Source: Cryptomeria japonica
Lineage: Eukaryota > Streptophyta > Pinopsida > Cupressales > Cupressaceae
DNA length: 58,000 bases
Assembly: GCF_030272615.1 (NCBI RefSeq)
Contig: NC_081412.1
Span: 696,578,083-696,636,082 of the forward strand
Direction of reading: 5' to 3'
Of the stretch, positions 20,831-33,350 are shown in pieces (the first letter of the stretch is position 1; every line of letters starts with the position of its first letter). Below the pieces are notes generated by a model. It had not been told where the DNA came from and searched no databases. It was given only the letters and a program-made list of their open reading frames with translations. Position numbers and translations under genes: made by a program.

Positions 20831-22715
20831 AATATAGTCTCTCTCTTTTTCTACTATTTTTTTTGTTTTTTTAAAATCTGATTTTTCCCGATTTTTTCAA
20901 AAAATCTTGTACTTTTGGTTTGCCAATTTTTTCCCAAAGCGATTTTTGCTACTATGGTTTTAACGACATTCAGAGGGTAATACCCCACTAGACAAGCCAT
21001 TTGCTTAATGTCTACTGTCACTAATGCTCATAAACGACTTTTAGAAAATGTTCTCTACAGATTGTTAGCAGATTTCTTTGACTCTTGGTAGTTTCCTTTT
21101 CAGGTGAACATGGATAACCTACCTCCAGACTTCTCAAGCATAATCTCTCATCTCTGATTTTCTTTTAACCATAGATCATTACTTATTTAACAGTTCCCAA
21201 CATTTATTTTTTTGATCAAGACACCTAGCCTTATTGGTCAACTGAAAGAATGCTACACCTACTGAGCCGGGTCCTTGACCCTGTTAATCTTCTTGGTATT
21301 TTCATGTGTATGATGTCTACTGACATATGGCAGTCGAGAACAACCTTCATGAGATGGTGATAATTCAGGACAAGCTAACTGCTTTCTATCCCTTGATCTT
21401 AACGGTCTTACTATCCACCTGGGTGATGTCTCTTTGGTTAGTACCTACTACTTCAGCTAACTTAGACATACTTCCAAGGCCGGACTATAAATTTTGTTCT
21501 TAATAACAATATTAGATGCATGCGAATTGAAAAGTATTTAAAAGATATAGCGAACTCTTCTATCTGGTCTTGCGGCAGCCAGAGTACAATGTTAAGCATT
21601 GATTTGAGAGGTTTCAAATCTCGGATCAGCAAAATATAAATGCAATGTACAGACAGATTACTATCACACGGATCTATTTTTCTTGTTCTGGTTAATGATG
21701 ATCAAACTCTCATTTTGCTTTGAGATTCCTTCTCGCAAACATCAATCGGATTCATAATTTGTAAATGCATTTCAAGTGCAATGACCCATATTCCGGGTTC
21801 TTAATGCATAGTATTTATTGATCGATAATGGACTGACATCTATGTGTCATCTTAATGACTACAACAATGTAACATATGCCTATTGATAACATTCATCTTC
21901 TTTTAACATATAATAGCAAGCATTCTAAGGCACAATGTATGCAATATGCCATGACAGTATCAACTCCTAAGCAAACAAAACAAAAGAACATGTCTGTATT
22001 TCAACGACGTCTGATGATGGAATGCTTCAGTCTATGATACAGTTCACAACAATGCTCCTTGCGAACCTACACATTTTATTTGGCAGAGCAACTTAATGCA
22101 ATCATATGCTTAGCAGAGTATGCAGGCGTTTCTCTGCTGAGAGAGGAAGAGTATTGTAATGATGAGTGCGAATGAGAGCCGTGTGAAAGAAGAACTCCTT
22201 CGAACTGAAACTCCCATCTAGGATATGTTGGAGGAAAAGAAAACCGCTGCAAGAAAAAGGCGACAACTATCTCGAACGATGGTTATATGCAAGAAAGACT
22301 CACAAAGTGTCGGAAGAGAAGTAATGACCCCCACCTCTAATACATTAAAAATGCAAGGCTTCGACTAGTAGCCGTTAACTTAATTCCCCTAAATGCATAA
22401 AATATAATATATCAATATATTCCCACTTATGAGATATACTTAATACATATATTTATATGTTTTTACGTATGTATATGTTATATACCCTCATATTTGAGTA
22501 TATATTTATATTTTAAATTAGTGAGATTAATTGATTAATGATTTTAATTATGATCAAATATATATCATTACTTAGAATATTAGGACAAGGAAAATAGCAT
22601 ACACTAAACTCCAATAAGGGTGATACAAGGATTAGACCAACTATCTAACTGATTGACAGGTTAAGACGACAACCCAAGACACTAAGGTGACGACTAACTC
22701 CAAAGTCAACTTTTT
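20831..22715. other. Intronic DNA, no gene seen
   Basis: No supported coding or structural feature. Around 22400-22560 it is very AT-rich with repeated 'tatatat' phrases. Confidence 0.5.
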
Positions 22716-22753
22716 TCAAGGCTCAAGGCTCAAGGCTCAAGGCTCGAGGCTCT
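22716..22753. repeat. Short tandem repeat (CAAGGCT)n
   Basis: Four to five copies of the 7-bp unit 'caaggct', the last with one change ('cgaggct'). Confidence 0.85.
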
Positions 22754-24449
22754 ATGGCAATTTTAATCAGTTTTCACCGGATCTATAAACTTAACCACAA
22801 AAATAGATCTGATAAATTGCAGCAACAACAAAGATAAGTAGATAAATAGCACAACACACAACACCAAGGTTTTGACATGAAAAATCCGGTTAAGGGAAAG
22901 ACCACAGTGGGAACCTACCCACAATAAGATGATACTCTGTAGTAGTATGTGAAAATATTACAATGGGGAATGCACATGTATTTAGGCACATTGCTTAGAG
23001 CTCATTGCTCAAAAGATAATGACTTGGAAGGCTACAACCCTCAGGGAAGTCTCACTGACTTACAACAAGATTCAAACTACAATCCGAAAGGAATGAATTG
23101 AAAGAATAGCATCTCTAAATGCTTGATCACAGTTCTGGCTAAGCACAATTGTCTGCTCTGCAACACCAATCTCTGCTCAATACAACACACTGAAAGATGA
23201 ATCCTTATTCGCACATATACCACTCTCCGATAATGTAGACACAACCTCCATTCTTAAATTACATGACAATATCACCTATTTATACAATTCATCAACCTTG
23301 ACAACAAGGTTGGCTAAACCCTCCACTCACAATTACAAAATTACAACACATGATACAAAGATCGACCACCGGATCAATATAATGATTTAAATGGACCTAA
23401 TTCAAATTCCCAAACATTCAACACCATCGTTAATCATGCCAATTTCAACTGCAACACATTACACCACCAGGAAAACCGCATAACACGAAGAATATCACCA
23501 GTTCAACAAAATCACCAAAAACTCGCACAACGATAAATATGGATCATCAAAACAAATAGGACATACTTAGGAAGCACCAACAAGCACGATAGAAACATCA
23601 GCAACAGCTGCACCAACACCCCTTATCAAATCTTCATCGATCAACATATGAAACTCAAGAATATTCAAACAGCAGCAATTGTCACAAAGAAAAGATAACT
23701 TGCGGAGCCCCAAATCACGAACCATCTGAAATGAAGATACACAAGACTATCCCAAACAATCTCCCAAAATCTCTGTTCAAGATATGATCACACCGGAATG
23801 TACCGGAGGAAATACTGAACTTTGCAAAGCACTGATCAGATAAATAAATTGCAAAACCGGATCATCTGATATGATCAATTAAGCTTCCCGGAACACCAAA
23901 ACCAATACAAAAGAATATAATGATACTAGAAATACTCCATACACCAAATGATAATCCCAATGAACCAATCTACAATCACCGGAGCAGGAATATGTTGACA
24001 TCAATGGCAAAAACACATCCTAGCAGCAGCAATATCCAACATTATCAAGGCACAGGAAACAAGGCACCCAGAAAAATCTGAGACCAACCCATAAAAGCTC
24101 TCGAAAAACCCACCAAGGATCTGAATACAGAATGCATATCCAATGACTCAAAAATTGAGGCACAAAAAACAATGCACCTAGAAAAATCTGACGACGACCC
24201 AGTTGAGGTCTCGAAAAACCCACCAAGAATTTGCAACTAGAATAAAATTTCGACTTGAACTGAAGGGTCAAAACCCTAGTCGAAAATTGCAGAAACCCTA
24301 GGAAAATTTTCAACCTGCAAAAAAAAATCCGCCCAGGAAGAGAAAAAGACTCTGCTCTTTCAAAAAAAAAACAGTTTTAAAAAAAATCTCTTCAATAAAA
24401 ACTTCAAAAAATTTTAATAACGAAAACTTTCGAAATTTTTAATTTCCAT
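22754..24449 (-). mobile_element. Copia-like LTR/leader sequence, minus strand, no coding region
   Basis: On the minus strand 22925-22860 contains 'CCCACTGTGGTCTTTCCC' and 'GGATTTTTCATGTCAAAACC' then 'TTGGTGTTGTG', the same arrangement as the U5 parts of the Copia LTRs at 37840 and 53305. The higher part (24100-24449) precedes the primer site of the LTR at 24462 and would be its leader. ORFs at 24020-24313 have no domain I recognise. Confidence 0.4.
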
Positions 24450-24461
24450 GCTCTGATACCA
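24450..24461 (-). promoter_or_regulatory. Initiator-Met tRNA primer binding site
   Basis: The minus strand reads 'TGGTATCAGAGC', the standard plant Copia primer site, directly next to the LTR end at 24462. Confidence 0.8.
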
Positions 24462-24839
24462 TGAAAAATAAATTGAATGAATGATTCAATAATTGGATAA
24501 TTACATTGAACGATATATAGAGGTTACAAGACGATGTTCTATAATTAGAACATAACGTTAAAGTAAAAGAGTAAAAGCTAAATTAAGCTTAAAAGCTAAT
24601 TACATAAAAAAAAAAAAGAGTAAATGACCATTAACCAAGGAACTAAAAATAGGTGACTAACATAGAATTAAATATTCTAATAATATCTCCTTCAATTCTA
24701 TCTTGAAATCTGCTTCTTTTATTTCTCACATATTTCTTATTTCTTCTTCATCCAAAATCTGCTTGAAGGATACATTACCTTTCTCTCTTTTTGTTTGTTG
24801 TTTGTCACAATTAAAACTCATATTTAATAAATTGTCACA
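24462..24839 (-). mobile_element. Short LTR (378 bp) adjoining primer site
   Basis: On the minus strand it starts 'TGTGACAATTTATT' at 24839 and ends 'TTTATTTTTCA' at 24462, followed at once by the primer site. A minus-strand TATA-like 'CTCTATATATCG' lies near 24515. It is the 5' LTR of a minus-strand element whose internal region and 3' LTR I could not delimit. Confidence 0.65.
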
Positions 24840-25326
24840 GCCGCTGAGCTGCCAATAGGGCCACAACTCCCATAGGTTCTAAATGACTTCGCTTTGGGGT
24901 CTTTATGGGAGGGTAAAGCTTAGACATGAACACATGTAGTCTGTTGACTGTTCTACTCTTGGGAGTTGGGACATTCTTGGCACATTTCCATGTCACACAT
25001 TGACTCTTTACCACTCGTTGTGTTAGCCAATTAACAATGGGAAAATACCTGGAAGTAAAACATAGTTATTGTTAAGAAAAAATCTTTGTAGCGAAAATTT
25101 TGTATGCTAAATCAGGAAATTAATATCTACTAATTAATGAGCTAAATTCTAGGCGTGAGGAGGATCTCTTCATAGGTCAACTAAAACAGATAGACCATGG
25201 AATATAACAGAAATTGTATATTTTGACTCCATTATTGATTAATTTTGAGAGGCATTCTAAAATGGCAGCATGGGATGAAGGGTAATTTACAAAAACTCAT
25301 TTTTTTATGAAAAATATTATATTCAT
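24840..25326. other. Intronic DNA before the 497-bp array
   Basis: No gene seen. The last 40 bp resemble the array's unit end only weakly. Confidence 0.5.
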
Positions 25327-27313
25327 CTATATATGAAAATATTAATATATAATAATAAACATGTTATTTTCAAAATAAACAAGATACAAAAACTATGTCT
25401 CCATGTATGTATTAAATAAATAGTTTCAAAGAAAAATAATTAACTATAAAATAGCTCCAAGTTGATATCCTTAGGATTTTTTAAAATTTAAGATATCTAT
25501 AATTGTCTTATCTAATCTTAGCAATTCAATTAGCTTGAGCTTGATCATACAGCATTGGGTTATAAGAACTGTGATTTGAACAGTAAAATGAAATTGTGTG
25601 TTGCAGTTGACATTCTTTAGCAAGATTTGCTTGGGATCTCGCTTCTTCATATCGATCTAAGTCAAATAATATCAATCGAGTTTTTTCAAGACTAATAAAA
25701 AGCCTTGCTTGCAATATCATTACTTGCATCTAAATTAGTTTCTTGAAAATTTAAACGGATCATCAATACAGTTCATGTGAAATTTATTTGAGAGATCTTT
25801 GGGTCATTTAAAATATATTTTGCCTATATATGAAAATATTAATATATAATAATAAACATGTTATTTTCAAAATAAACAAGATACAAAAACTATGTCTCCA
25901 TGTATGTATTAAATAAATAGTTTCAAAGAAAAATAATTAACTATAAAATAGCTCCAAGTTGATATCCTTAGGATTTTTTAAAATTTAAGATATCTATAAT
26001 TGTCTTATCTAATCTTAGCAATTCAATTAGCTAGAGCTTGATCATACAGCATTGGGTTATAAGAACTGTGATTTGAACAGTAAAATGAAATTGTGTGTTG
26101 CAGTTGACATTCTTTAGCAAGATTTGCTTGGGATCTCGCTTCTTCATATCGATCTAAGTCAAATAATATCAATCTAGTTTTTTCAAGACTAATAAAAAGC
26201 CTTGCTTGCAATATCATTACTTGCATCTAAATTAGTTTCTTGAAAATTTAAACGGATCATCAATACAGCTCATGTGAAATTTATTTGAGAGATCTTTGGG
26301 TCATTTAAAATATATTTTGCCTATATATGAAAATATTAATATATAATAATAAACATGTTATTTTCAAAATAAACAAGATACAAAAACTATGTCTCCATGT
26401 ATGTATTAAATAAATAGTTTCAAAGAAAAATAATTAACTATAAAATAGCTCCAAGTTGATATCCTTAGGATTTTTTAAAATTTAAGATATCTATAATTGT
26501 CTTATCTAATCTTAGCAATTCAATTAGCTAGAGCTTGATCATACAGCATTGGGTTATAAGAACTGTGATTTGAACAGTAAAATGAAATTGTGTGTTGCAG
26601 TTGACATTCTTTAGCAAGATTTGCTTGGGATCTCGCTTCTTCATATCGATCTAAGTCAAATAATATCAATCGAGTTTGTTCAAGACTAATAAAAAGCCTT
26701 GCTTGCAATATCATTACTTGCATCTAAATTAGTTTCTTGAAAATTTAAACGGATCATCAATACAGCTCATGTGAAATGTATTTGAGAGATCTTTGGGTCA
26801 TTTAAAATATATTTTGCCTATATATGAAAATATTAATATATAATAATAAACATGTTATTCTCAAAATAAACAAGATACAAAAACTATGTCTCCATGTATG
26901 TATTAAATAAATAGTTTCAAAGAAAAATAATTAACTATAAAATAGCTCCAAGTTGATATCCTTAGGATTTTTTAAAATTTGAGATATCTATAATTGTCTT
27001 ATCTAATCTTAGCAATTCAATTAGCTAGAGCTTGATCATACAGCATTGGGTTATAAGAACTGTGATTTGAACAGTAAAATGAAATTGTGTGTTGCAGTTG
27101 ACATTCTTTAGCAAGATTTGCTTGGGATCTCGCTTCTTCATATCGATCTAAGTCAAATAATATCAATCGAGTTTTTTCAAGACTAATAAAAAGCCTTGCT
27201 TGCAATATCATTACTTGCATCTAAATTAGTTTCTTGAAAATTTAAACGGATCATCAATACAGCTCATGTGAAATTTATTTGAGAGATCTTTGGGTCATTT
27301 AAAATATATTTGC
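25327..27313. repeat. Four near-identical 497-bp tandem repeats
   Basis: Units start 'ctatatatgaaaat' at 25327, 25824, 26321 and 26818 (exact 497-bp period; the last unit is one T shorter). Only a handful of substitutions separate the copies. Each contains a minus-strand 67-codon ORF (25729-25526 and +497 repeats) with 'RYEEARSQANLAKECQLQ', preceded directly by a TAG codon. I see no reason to call it a gene, and 497 is not a multiple of 3, so it does not read through. The array ends 41 bp before the final ACBP exon. Confidence 0.96.
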
Positions 27314-27354
27314 CTATCTACAGCAAATGACTTTTATCCCACCTGTTGTATCAG

Positions 27355-27522
27355 GACATGGAAGGGCAAACACCTCTTCATTATGCCTTTGTTTGTGAAC
27401 TGGAGGATATTGCCAAGTACCTTATTGACCATGGTGCAGATGTTTCCATCAAGGACAATGATGGTGATGCTCCATGCAATATTTGTCCCACAAAATGGAC
27501 ATGGATGTCTGGCAATGCGTGA
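27355..27522 (+). CDS. ACBP-like protein with ankyrin repeats, terminal exon
   Basis: Fifty-five codons and TGA. It begins 'DMEGQTPLHYAFVCELEDIA' (ankyrin repeat), continues 'KYLIDHGADVSIKDNDGDAP' and ends 'CNICPTKWTWMSGNA'. The end corresponds to the Cys...Trp-x-Trp-Met tail of plant class II acyl-CoA-binding proteins. The acceptor is 'TTGTATCAG|GAC', phase 0, matching the exon ending at 16104. Together the two exons give two and a half ankyrin repeats with no stop or frameshift, so the gene may be functional. The exon sits just 3' of the 497-bp array. Confidence 0.87.
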   Translation, partial: DMEGQTPLHYAFVCELEDIAKYLIDHGADVSIKDNDGDAPCNICPTKWTWMSGNA

Positions 27523-27880
27523 TTGGTGTATTTCCTCCTATGAACTGTGGAATACGAGACAGATGGTGCATTTATTATAAATGAATGGGATGATTGATTT
27601 GTGATGTATGTAATGCCTCTAAACTATTATAAATGCAATAGCATTTGTAGGATTTGATTTTATGTAAATACCTGCCAGAACGAAGACTGGCATAGTGTTT
27701 GATGTCAAATATGATCCATCCTTTTGTTCATCCTTGATTATTCATCTTTGGAAAGCATAATGTACATGATTTTATTGTAATGTGATGGGTGATATTGTTA
27801 GTATTATAAATCATTCTGACATCCATATATGCTTTACAAAGGTTTATTCTACAGCAATAAATGCACTTTGGGCTTTCCTT
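27523..27880 (+). other. Probable 3' UTR of the ACBP-like gene
   Basis: AT-rich, non-coding, with a polyadenylation signal candidate AATAAA at 27856-27861 about 335 bp after the stop. The cleavage site is inferred to lie shortly after it. Confidence 0.5.
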
Positions 27881-29769
27881 TTGTACCTTTCTTTCTAGTT
27901 ATATCCTTTAGCTAAGTTGCGATTAGGACTCGAAAACCTTGGATTTTTTTGCATTGTGTTGATTATAGAATGGAGCGAATCCACAAAAAGTGCCTGCTTA
28001 TAAGAGTAATTACTATACAACAACATTCGCCATTAAGGTTGTTGGTAGTAATTTTGAAAATTAGTGCTGGGCTGATATTATCTTAAAGAAATTGCTATAT
28101 TCAATTTTTGTAACGAAGTGCTGAGCTGATATTATGGTCAAATTTCCAAACACTTGCAGTTAAGGAATCAAATGACCAATTGGTATAATTAGATTTAATT
28201 AAAAGCTGTTCCTCATGAACAGATACTAGGCGATCTTTATTATATTGTAAGATGTTGAATATTATCTCTTTTATTGCTCCTGTTACAAGATTTAAATGAT
28301 CTATATGAATTGGTTTCTACAAGAGGCATGCTTTGTTATCACGCCGCGTTTCCTTGGTACACTATGCAATGGAAGTAAATTGCTACCCAAAGTGGCATGC
28401 GTTGTATATCAACATTATATCTCCATCAACTTTTTGCCTTCCTTGAAGCCTTTTGGATTGCAATTAGGATTACCATCATTGAGGCCTTCTGGATTGCACC
28501 TCTTATTATTGAAGTGGGCATTCTCTTTCGAGATATTATTTGGAATCATGGGTAAGAAAGAGTCTGTTTGCTCTAGATTCATACTGCAAATTCTTATTCC
28601 TTCTATGCCATGTGGACTTTTTTGTTTTCTTTTTCCAGCTTTTGAGGAAGGATGACAAGCTCCTCTTTTGAGTTACAGGGTGTGGGTTTGTCCTGCCTGC
28701 CTATTAAATTTAGTGGTAGATAACATTTTTCTTTCCATGTTTTGCCTATGTTACATGCCCTCTTGAAACTTAACCCAACTATTGAAACGATTTTTCTTGA
28801 TAGAGGATATGGTTATCTAGATGTTTGAAATGGTATAGCAGATGTTGAATTAAAATCAAAATAACAAATGACGGAGAGAGCCAAAAGTTTCGCATGAACT
28901 AAACAAACTAAATTGAGGGAGTGCTTACATTGAAAACAACCAAACCATTTCAATATTTGTGTCTTCGATGTTTATTAGCTTGACTCAAACAAAATCGTTA
29001 TTTTTTTTAATAAGTTTTGTAAGTCTGTTAAAATTGCATATGGCGACTTTGTGGTACGATAAATTATTCTATTTTATTATGCAAAATATTGTAACTTTTA
29101 ACACCTTTAAGAGCAAATTGATCTATAAATACAGATAGCAATGTCACTTGGGTTTGTTTCCAATACGTTATTGAAACCACTCTTTTTGTTGATACCATTA
29201 CCTAAAATTTTCCTCAAACTCTTGGTTGGGGCAAATGTCAACTTTGTATTTGTTCTTGATATTACAACCCCCAACATATTACTTTTTCATTACTACCATT
29301 ATACTTTAACAATTGTAGTTATGAGAATTCAGTGTATATAGATAGGATACTAGGAGTTTGGGGACAAATGTCAACTTTGTATTTGTTTTTTATATTACCA
29401 TCCTCAACATATTACTTTTTCATTACTACCATTATACTATTACATTTGTTGCCATGAAAATTCATCGATAGAATGCTAGGAGGTTGGGTTAAAATTGGAA
29501 TGGTCATGGTTATGCTAGTTTTCTATATAAGATTAGTCAAGGTTATAGTGTAAATTTGTAGAGATTCTGTCACCCCATTGTTTTGCAGACCTTTGATTAT
29601 GACTTTGCTTGATTTTAGATTAGTTGGTATGAATCAATATTTTGATATGTGGGTTAGGGTTTTGACACCTCAACATAAACAATTGTGTGCACACCTATTG
29701 AAATGTTCACTTGCTTAGACATTAATCTCTTAACTTTGTTTTGTCAATAATTTCCTTGAAATTGAATGG
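27881..29769. other. Intergenic DNA, no gene supported
   Basis: The longest ORF (28296-28655, +) has no domain and is full of Leu/Phe as expected from T-rich DNA. A short direct repeat 'caaatgtcaactttgtatttgtt' (part of a ~100-bp segment) occurs at about 29230 and 29366. Confidence 0.5.
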
Positions 29770-30195
29770 GTCCTACAAAAGTGGAAATTCCTTTTAAAAG
29801 GCCGACTCCTACATCACAAATTTTTATCAATCTTGCAAACTTTTATTGCAAATTTATCCTTGGTTATTTAGTCATTGATTTACTTTGCACTAGTTGATGA
29901 AGACAATGTTGTGTTGCAATGGATGGTGGACCTTTTGACTTTGAGACAAGTGCTTCACAATTTATACATAAGCCATTTTGAATAAGAATGGTCATCATGT
30001 AGCCTATCATTTAGAAACCCTTTTTTTCAGCTAAACAAAACTACCCCACTTATGATAAGGACTTCAATTAGAGACACTATCTTCTTGGCAATAAAACAAA
30101 AATGTTCATGTTGATCATTTATCTCTACAACTTTATCAATTCCAAAGCAAAATTTAAAAACAACAATTCACTTAGTCATCAAATCCAAAAGGGTG
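29770..30195 (+). pseudogene. Ty3/Gypsy RT-RNase H fossil
   Basis: Strongly decayed but ordered motifs: 'RPTPTSQIFINLANFYCKFI' (RT connection), 'FDFETSASQF', 'NGHHVAYHLETLFFS' and, after a frameshift, 'QNYPTYDKDFN', 'RHYLLGNKTK' and 'HVDHLSLQLYQFQSKI'. These match the RNase H of chromovirus-like Gypsy elements. Several stops and frameshifts; no LTRs identified around it. Confidence 0.75.
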
Positions 30196-32640
30196 CAACT
30201 AAACTATTCAAATTAGTCAATTTCCCACACAACTTATGTTTTTATTGTTTTAACCACTTCACATCTAGGTGTTTTTTTTTTTTTGACTTGGGCTTCTTCC
30301 TATGCTAATGATCCCAATTTTGGGCAAAGCCTATATATGTATACTATTTAATTAGGAAAGCAATGCTCCCAAGATTGATAACTTTTTGTGCCTCATAATC
30401 ACCTAGCTTTTCTTCTCAAGGATATGTTGTTATGTTAGCAAGTAGAAAACACTTCATCATTTACAATGTTTCTTTTACTTGTTTGATATGTAGTGTAATA
30501 TCTTGTACTTCTTGAGGCACTGTCCAATATGGATTTGCTCCAAACCAACAAATAGAAAGTTGGCTCCAAGTATGATGCAGAGTAGGGTGGTGTAAGTGAA
30601 TACAATCACAAATGAACACCTTTGCAAGTTTTAAAACCCCAAATTTGGTGGTTTCTCACACAAACCTTTATTTCTCCTTGTAGGTATCCACACCTAATTT
30701 ATTCAACATATCTTTTAGCTTTTAGAGAAGGCCTCAAACTCAGAAGCCAAACACCATCTCAGATACCCATTAGATTGTTTTTCAACATATTTGATTTGTG
30801 ACTAGGGTTGTTTTAGAACAAAGACCTCAAAATAGGTCTGCTACATTTGAACTAGGCCAAATTAGGCCTCTTTTTAAAAGCAAGTATGTGCAATTCAATC
30901 GCCAAACTTCTAATCTCCACTCCAGGGGTTCTAACACATCAATTGGATCCCTTTATGCAGGTTCCATCACCACAATTCATCACAAATTTGCTGCTTTATA
31001 AAATTACAAACCTACCCAGTCTCCTAAGCCTAATACATGGAGATATTAGGCTAGGGCTTGCACAAATAGGGCCCTAACTCCATCCCCTGCATCTACAATC
31101 ACTACCAAATCGAAAAACATTCTAACTAAAGCCATTCTACTGATTTGCAGAGGTTTTCATTGGTGGAATGGTTTAATATGCCATTTTCTTATTCAAACCC
31201 TCTTGCCTTAGGGTTTTCAGACCGTTCTTAGTAAATTGGCTTGAAAAACCTTCAAACTTTATGAAATCAACTCAAATCAAAACCAAAACACTCATGATTC
31301 ATACCACCATCAAATCCAATTCACATTATATCATTTACTGACTGTACGGAACCGTATCGACGCCTGTAGGAGCAAATCTTAATGAAAACACAGAAAAATG
31401 AAGTTTTCTTATTGCTTGTGCATCAAAACAACTCTTGCACCTTGCCTTGAAGTTTGTAAGGCATATTTAAACATATCCAATAGAAAACCAACAGTCTCCA
31501 ACCACCATTTGAACTTATGACCGTTCACCTTCTAAGAATGACCAAAATGCGAAGTTTCACAAGCAACTTTTGCAACATTTACAATATTTGACTCCTTTTG
31601 AAAAACATGACACTGTGACTTCAAAACACCAAAAAATGGTCATTTGTGTTATAAGGTTTGTCTTAGTTTGAGCTTTTAGCTCCTAGTTATCCTTATCTTT
31701 GTCACATCTTTGTACTTTTCATACTAAAAAGGAGCAAGATAAGGTCCACTTCATCCATTCTTTGTAATATGTCTAATATAAAGTGGTTTAAATTCTTCAA
31801 AAAGATGAGAAATATAAGAAACTTAGGGATTTATTGTTATGCCCATGACTTTCAAGTAGCAAACAAAGTATGAGTATAGTCGGACAAACACCATTTCCAA
31901 TCAAAAGCACATAGTGAGGTTAAAACTCTTTGCTATGGACCTTATTGTTCTCTAGTAGGTGTTTGAGAGCACTTTTTCAATTTTATCTTTTTGGCATAGT
32001 TGTTAATTCCTTATATCTTTGATGTTGATCTTCTCAAACAATGACATGAGTTAGTAGTGGAGTTTGAGCTTCCAGTCAACTATCTTACAAATAATAATCT
32101 TGATTTTTAGCTTCAACTAGATGTAGATAAAAATTTCAAAACAAAGTCTCACTAGACTCCTTGAGGTTTAAGCACTTCATACATCATGCCAAGCAAGGTC
32201 AATTTTTTCCTCGTAACAAATAGATTTCTCATCATTATATTTATCAATGTTTTTCCTTGTACAAAAGAACAACCAACTAGTAGATAAAACAAGTAACTTA
32301 GTCGCAACACATAACTTTGACAAAAAAAACATAGACCCCTAGGGCCCACTTAAACAATGCTAGAATTGGATGTCTACTCTCACTAATAGTCCAAGAGATA
32401 TTATCATTTAAATATATAATAGGAATCCCCCACTAAAGGCTCATTAGTGCAAACATAATGAACATTGGAATGGAAAGGTGTAGAAGGTAATTCATGATAC
32501 TCATCTCCATGAGTACGTTGGTGTTAAACTAAAGCTGAAGGCACTACACACTGAATGATTGGTGAATTGTGGTTAGAACTTTCTAATGGAAGTTGATTAC
32601 TTAGTAGGGTTAGGACATGTTAGAGGCACACTAAGTGCAT
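30196..32640. other. Intergenic DNA, no gene supported
   Basis: Only short ORFs without recognisable domains. It includes a T-run near 30271. A few GGCC/TTAGG-type short phrases are not organised as repeats. Confidence 0.5.
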
Positions 32641-33350
32641 GACACGAGTCATCCTTTTTGGAGTTTGAGGCATGAATAGTAAGATGATCGTTATTGGTAT
32701 TTTTCCACCAAGTTGTAATGTCCTTGAAGTAGGAGAGTAGACAATTTGTTGCTAGGTGCCTACAATAAGTCATCATCTGCATCTAAAGGGGGAGACCCTC
32801 ATAATCAATCAGTTAAGTCCAAGGCCCATCATCCACCATCAAAACATCATCTCCATGAAGAATCTTGGAGATATAAACCCCAGAGAAGAATGAGCAAATG
32901 TAGAATGAACCATGAAAGAGTTGGTAGAAACTACCTTCAAGAACTATCTAGTAGAATTGTTGATAACCTTCTTGTGAGAATCTTCTTAAAATTAGAGAAG
33001 GGGATTTGAAAGACGAACCCACATAGGAATGATATTTAGAGGTTCCATAATGGTGTTGAAAGAAGTCTACGGCTTGATGAAGAGGGAATGCTCATCCACT
33101 ACCACACCACCATCTAACAAAATCTCCATCTTTCAAGGATTCAAATGACATGATTAAAACACCCATAATAGAAATGGAGAGTTCAATCTTACCCTTTGCA
33201 ATTAGCATTCACAAAGCCAAAACCCAATTATGAAGATTTAGATGTAAAGGCAAAAGATTATTGAATCTACAAAACAAACCCCTTTGTGTATAACAATCTT
33301 CATTTTCTAGCACATCTTGGCCATGAATCACCATCAAGGAAAGATTAAAT
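32641..33350 (-). pseudogene. LINE ORF1-like (DUF4283 type) relic
   Basis: On the minus strand near 33125-32985: 'KMEILLDGGVVVDEHSLFIK', then 'P*TSFNTIMEPLNIIPMWVR' and 'LSNPLL*F*EDSHKK'. The order Gly-rich bend, 'LFIKPW-like', and 'P-x-WVRL-x-N-L' is typical of the DUF4283 domain found in plant LINE ORF1 proteins. Stops (*) and frameshifts are frequent and no reverse transcriptase domain was found. Confidence 0.55.

Larger units (their letters stand above)
16105..27354 (+). other. 11.25-kb intron of the ACBP-like gene
   Basis: It runs from donor GT at 16105 to acceptor 'GTATCAG' ending at 27354. Phase is 0 and the two exons join in frame at the same place where family members read '...NAK|D.EGQT...', so no exon appears to be missing between them. 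The intron contains a hAT relic, locally duplicated segments, LTR material and a 4 x 497-bp array. Confidence 0.8.

Noticed and set aside
25526-27220. Four identical-looking 67-codon ORFs as a conserved gene family
   Set aside because: They are copies in a recent 497-bp tandem array; the ORF is preceded by a stop, has no recognised domain, and similarity extends equally to the non-coding part of each unit.
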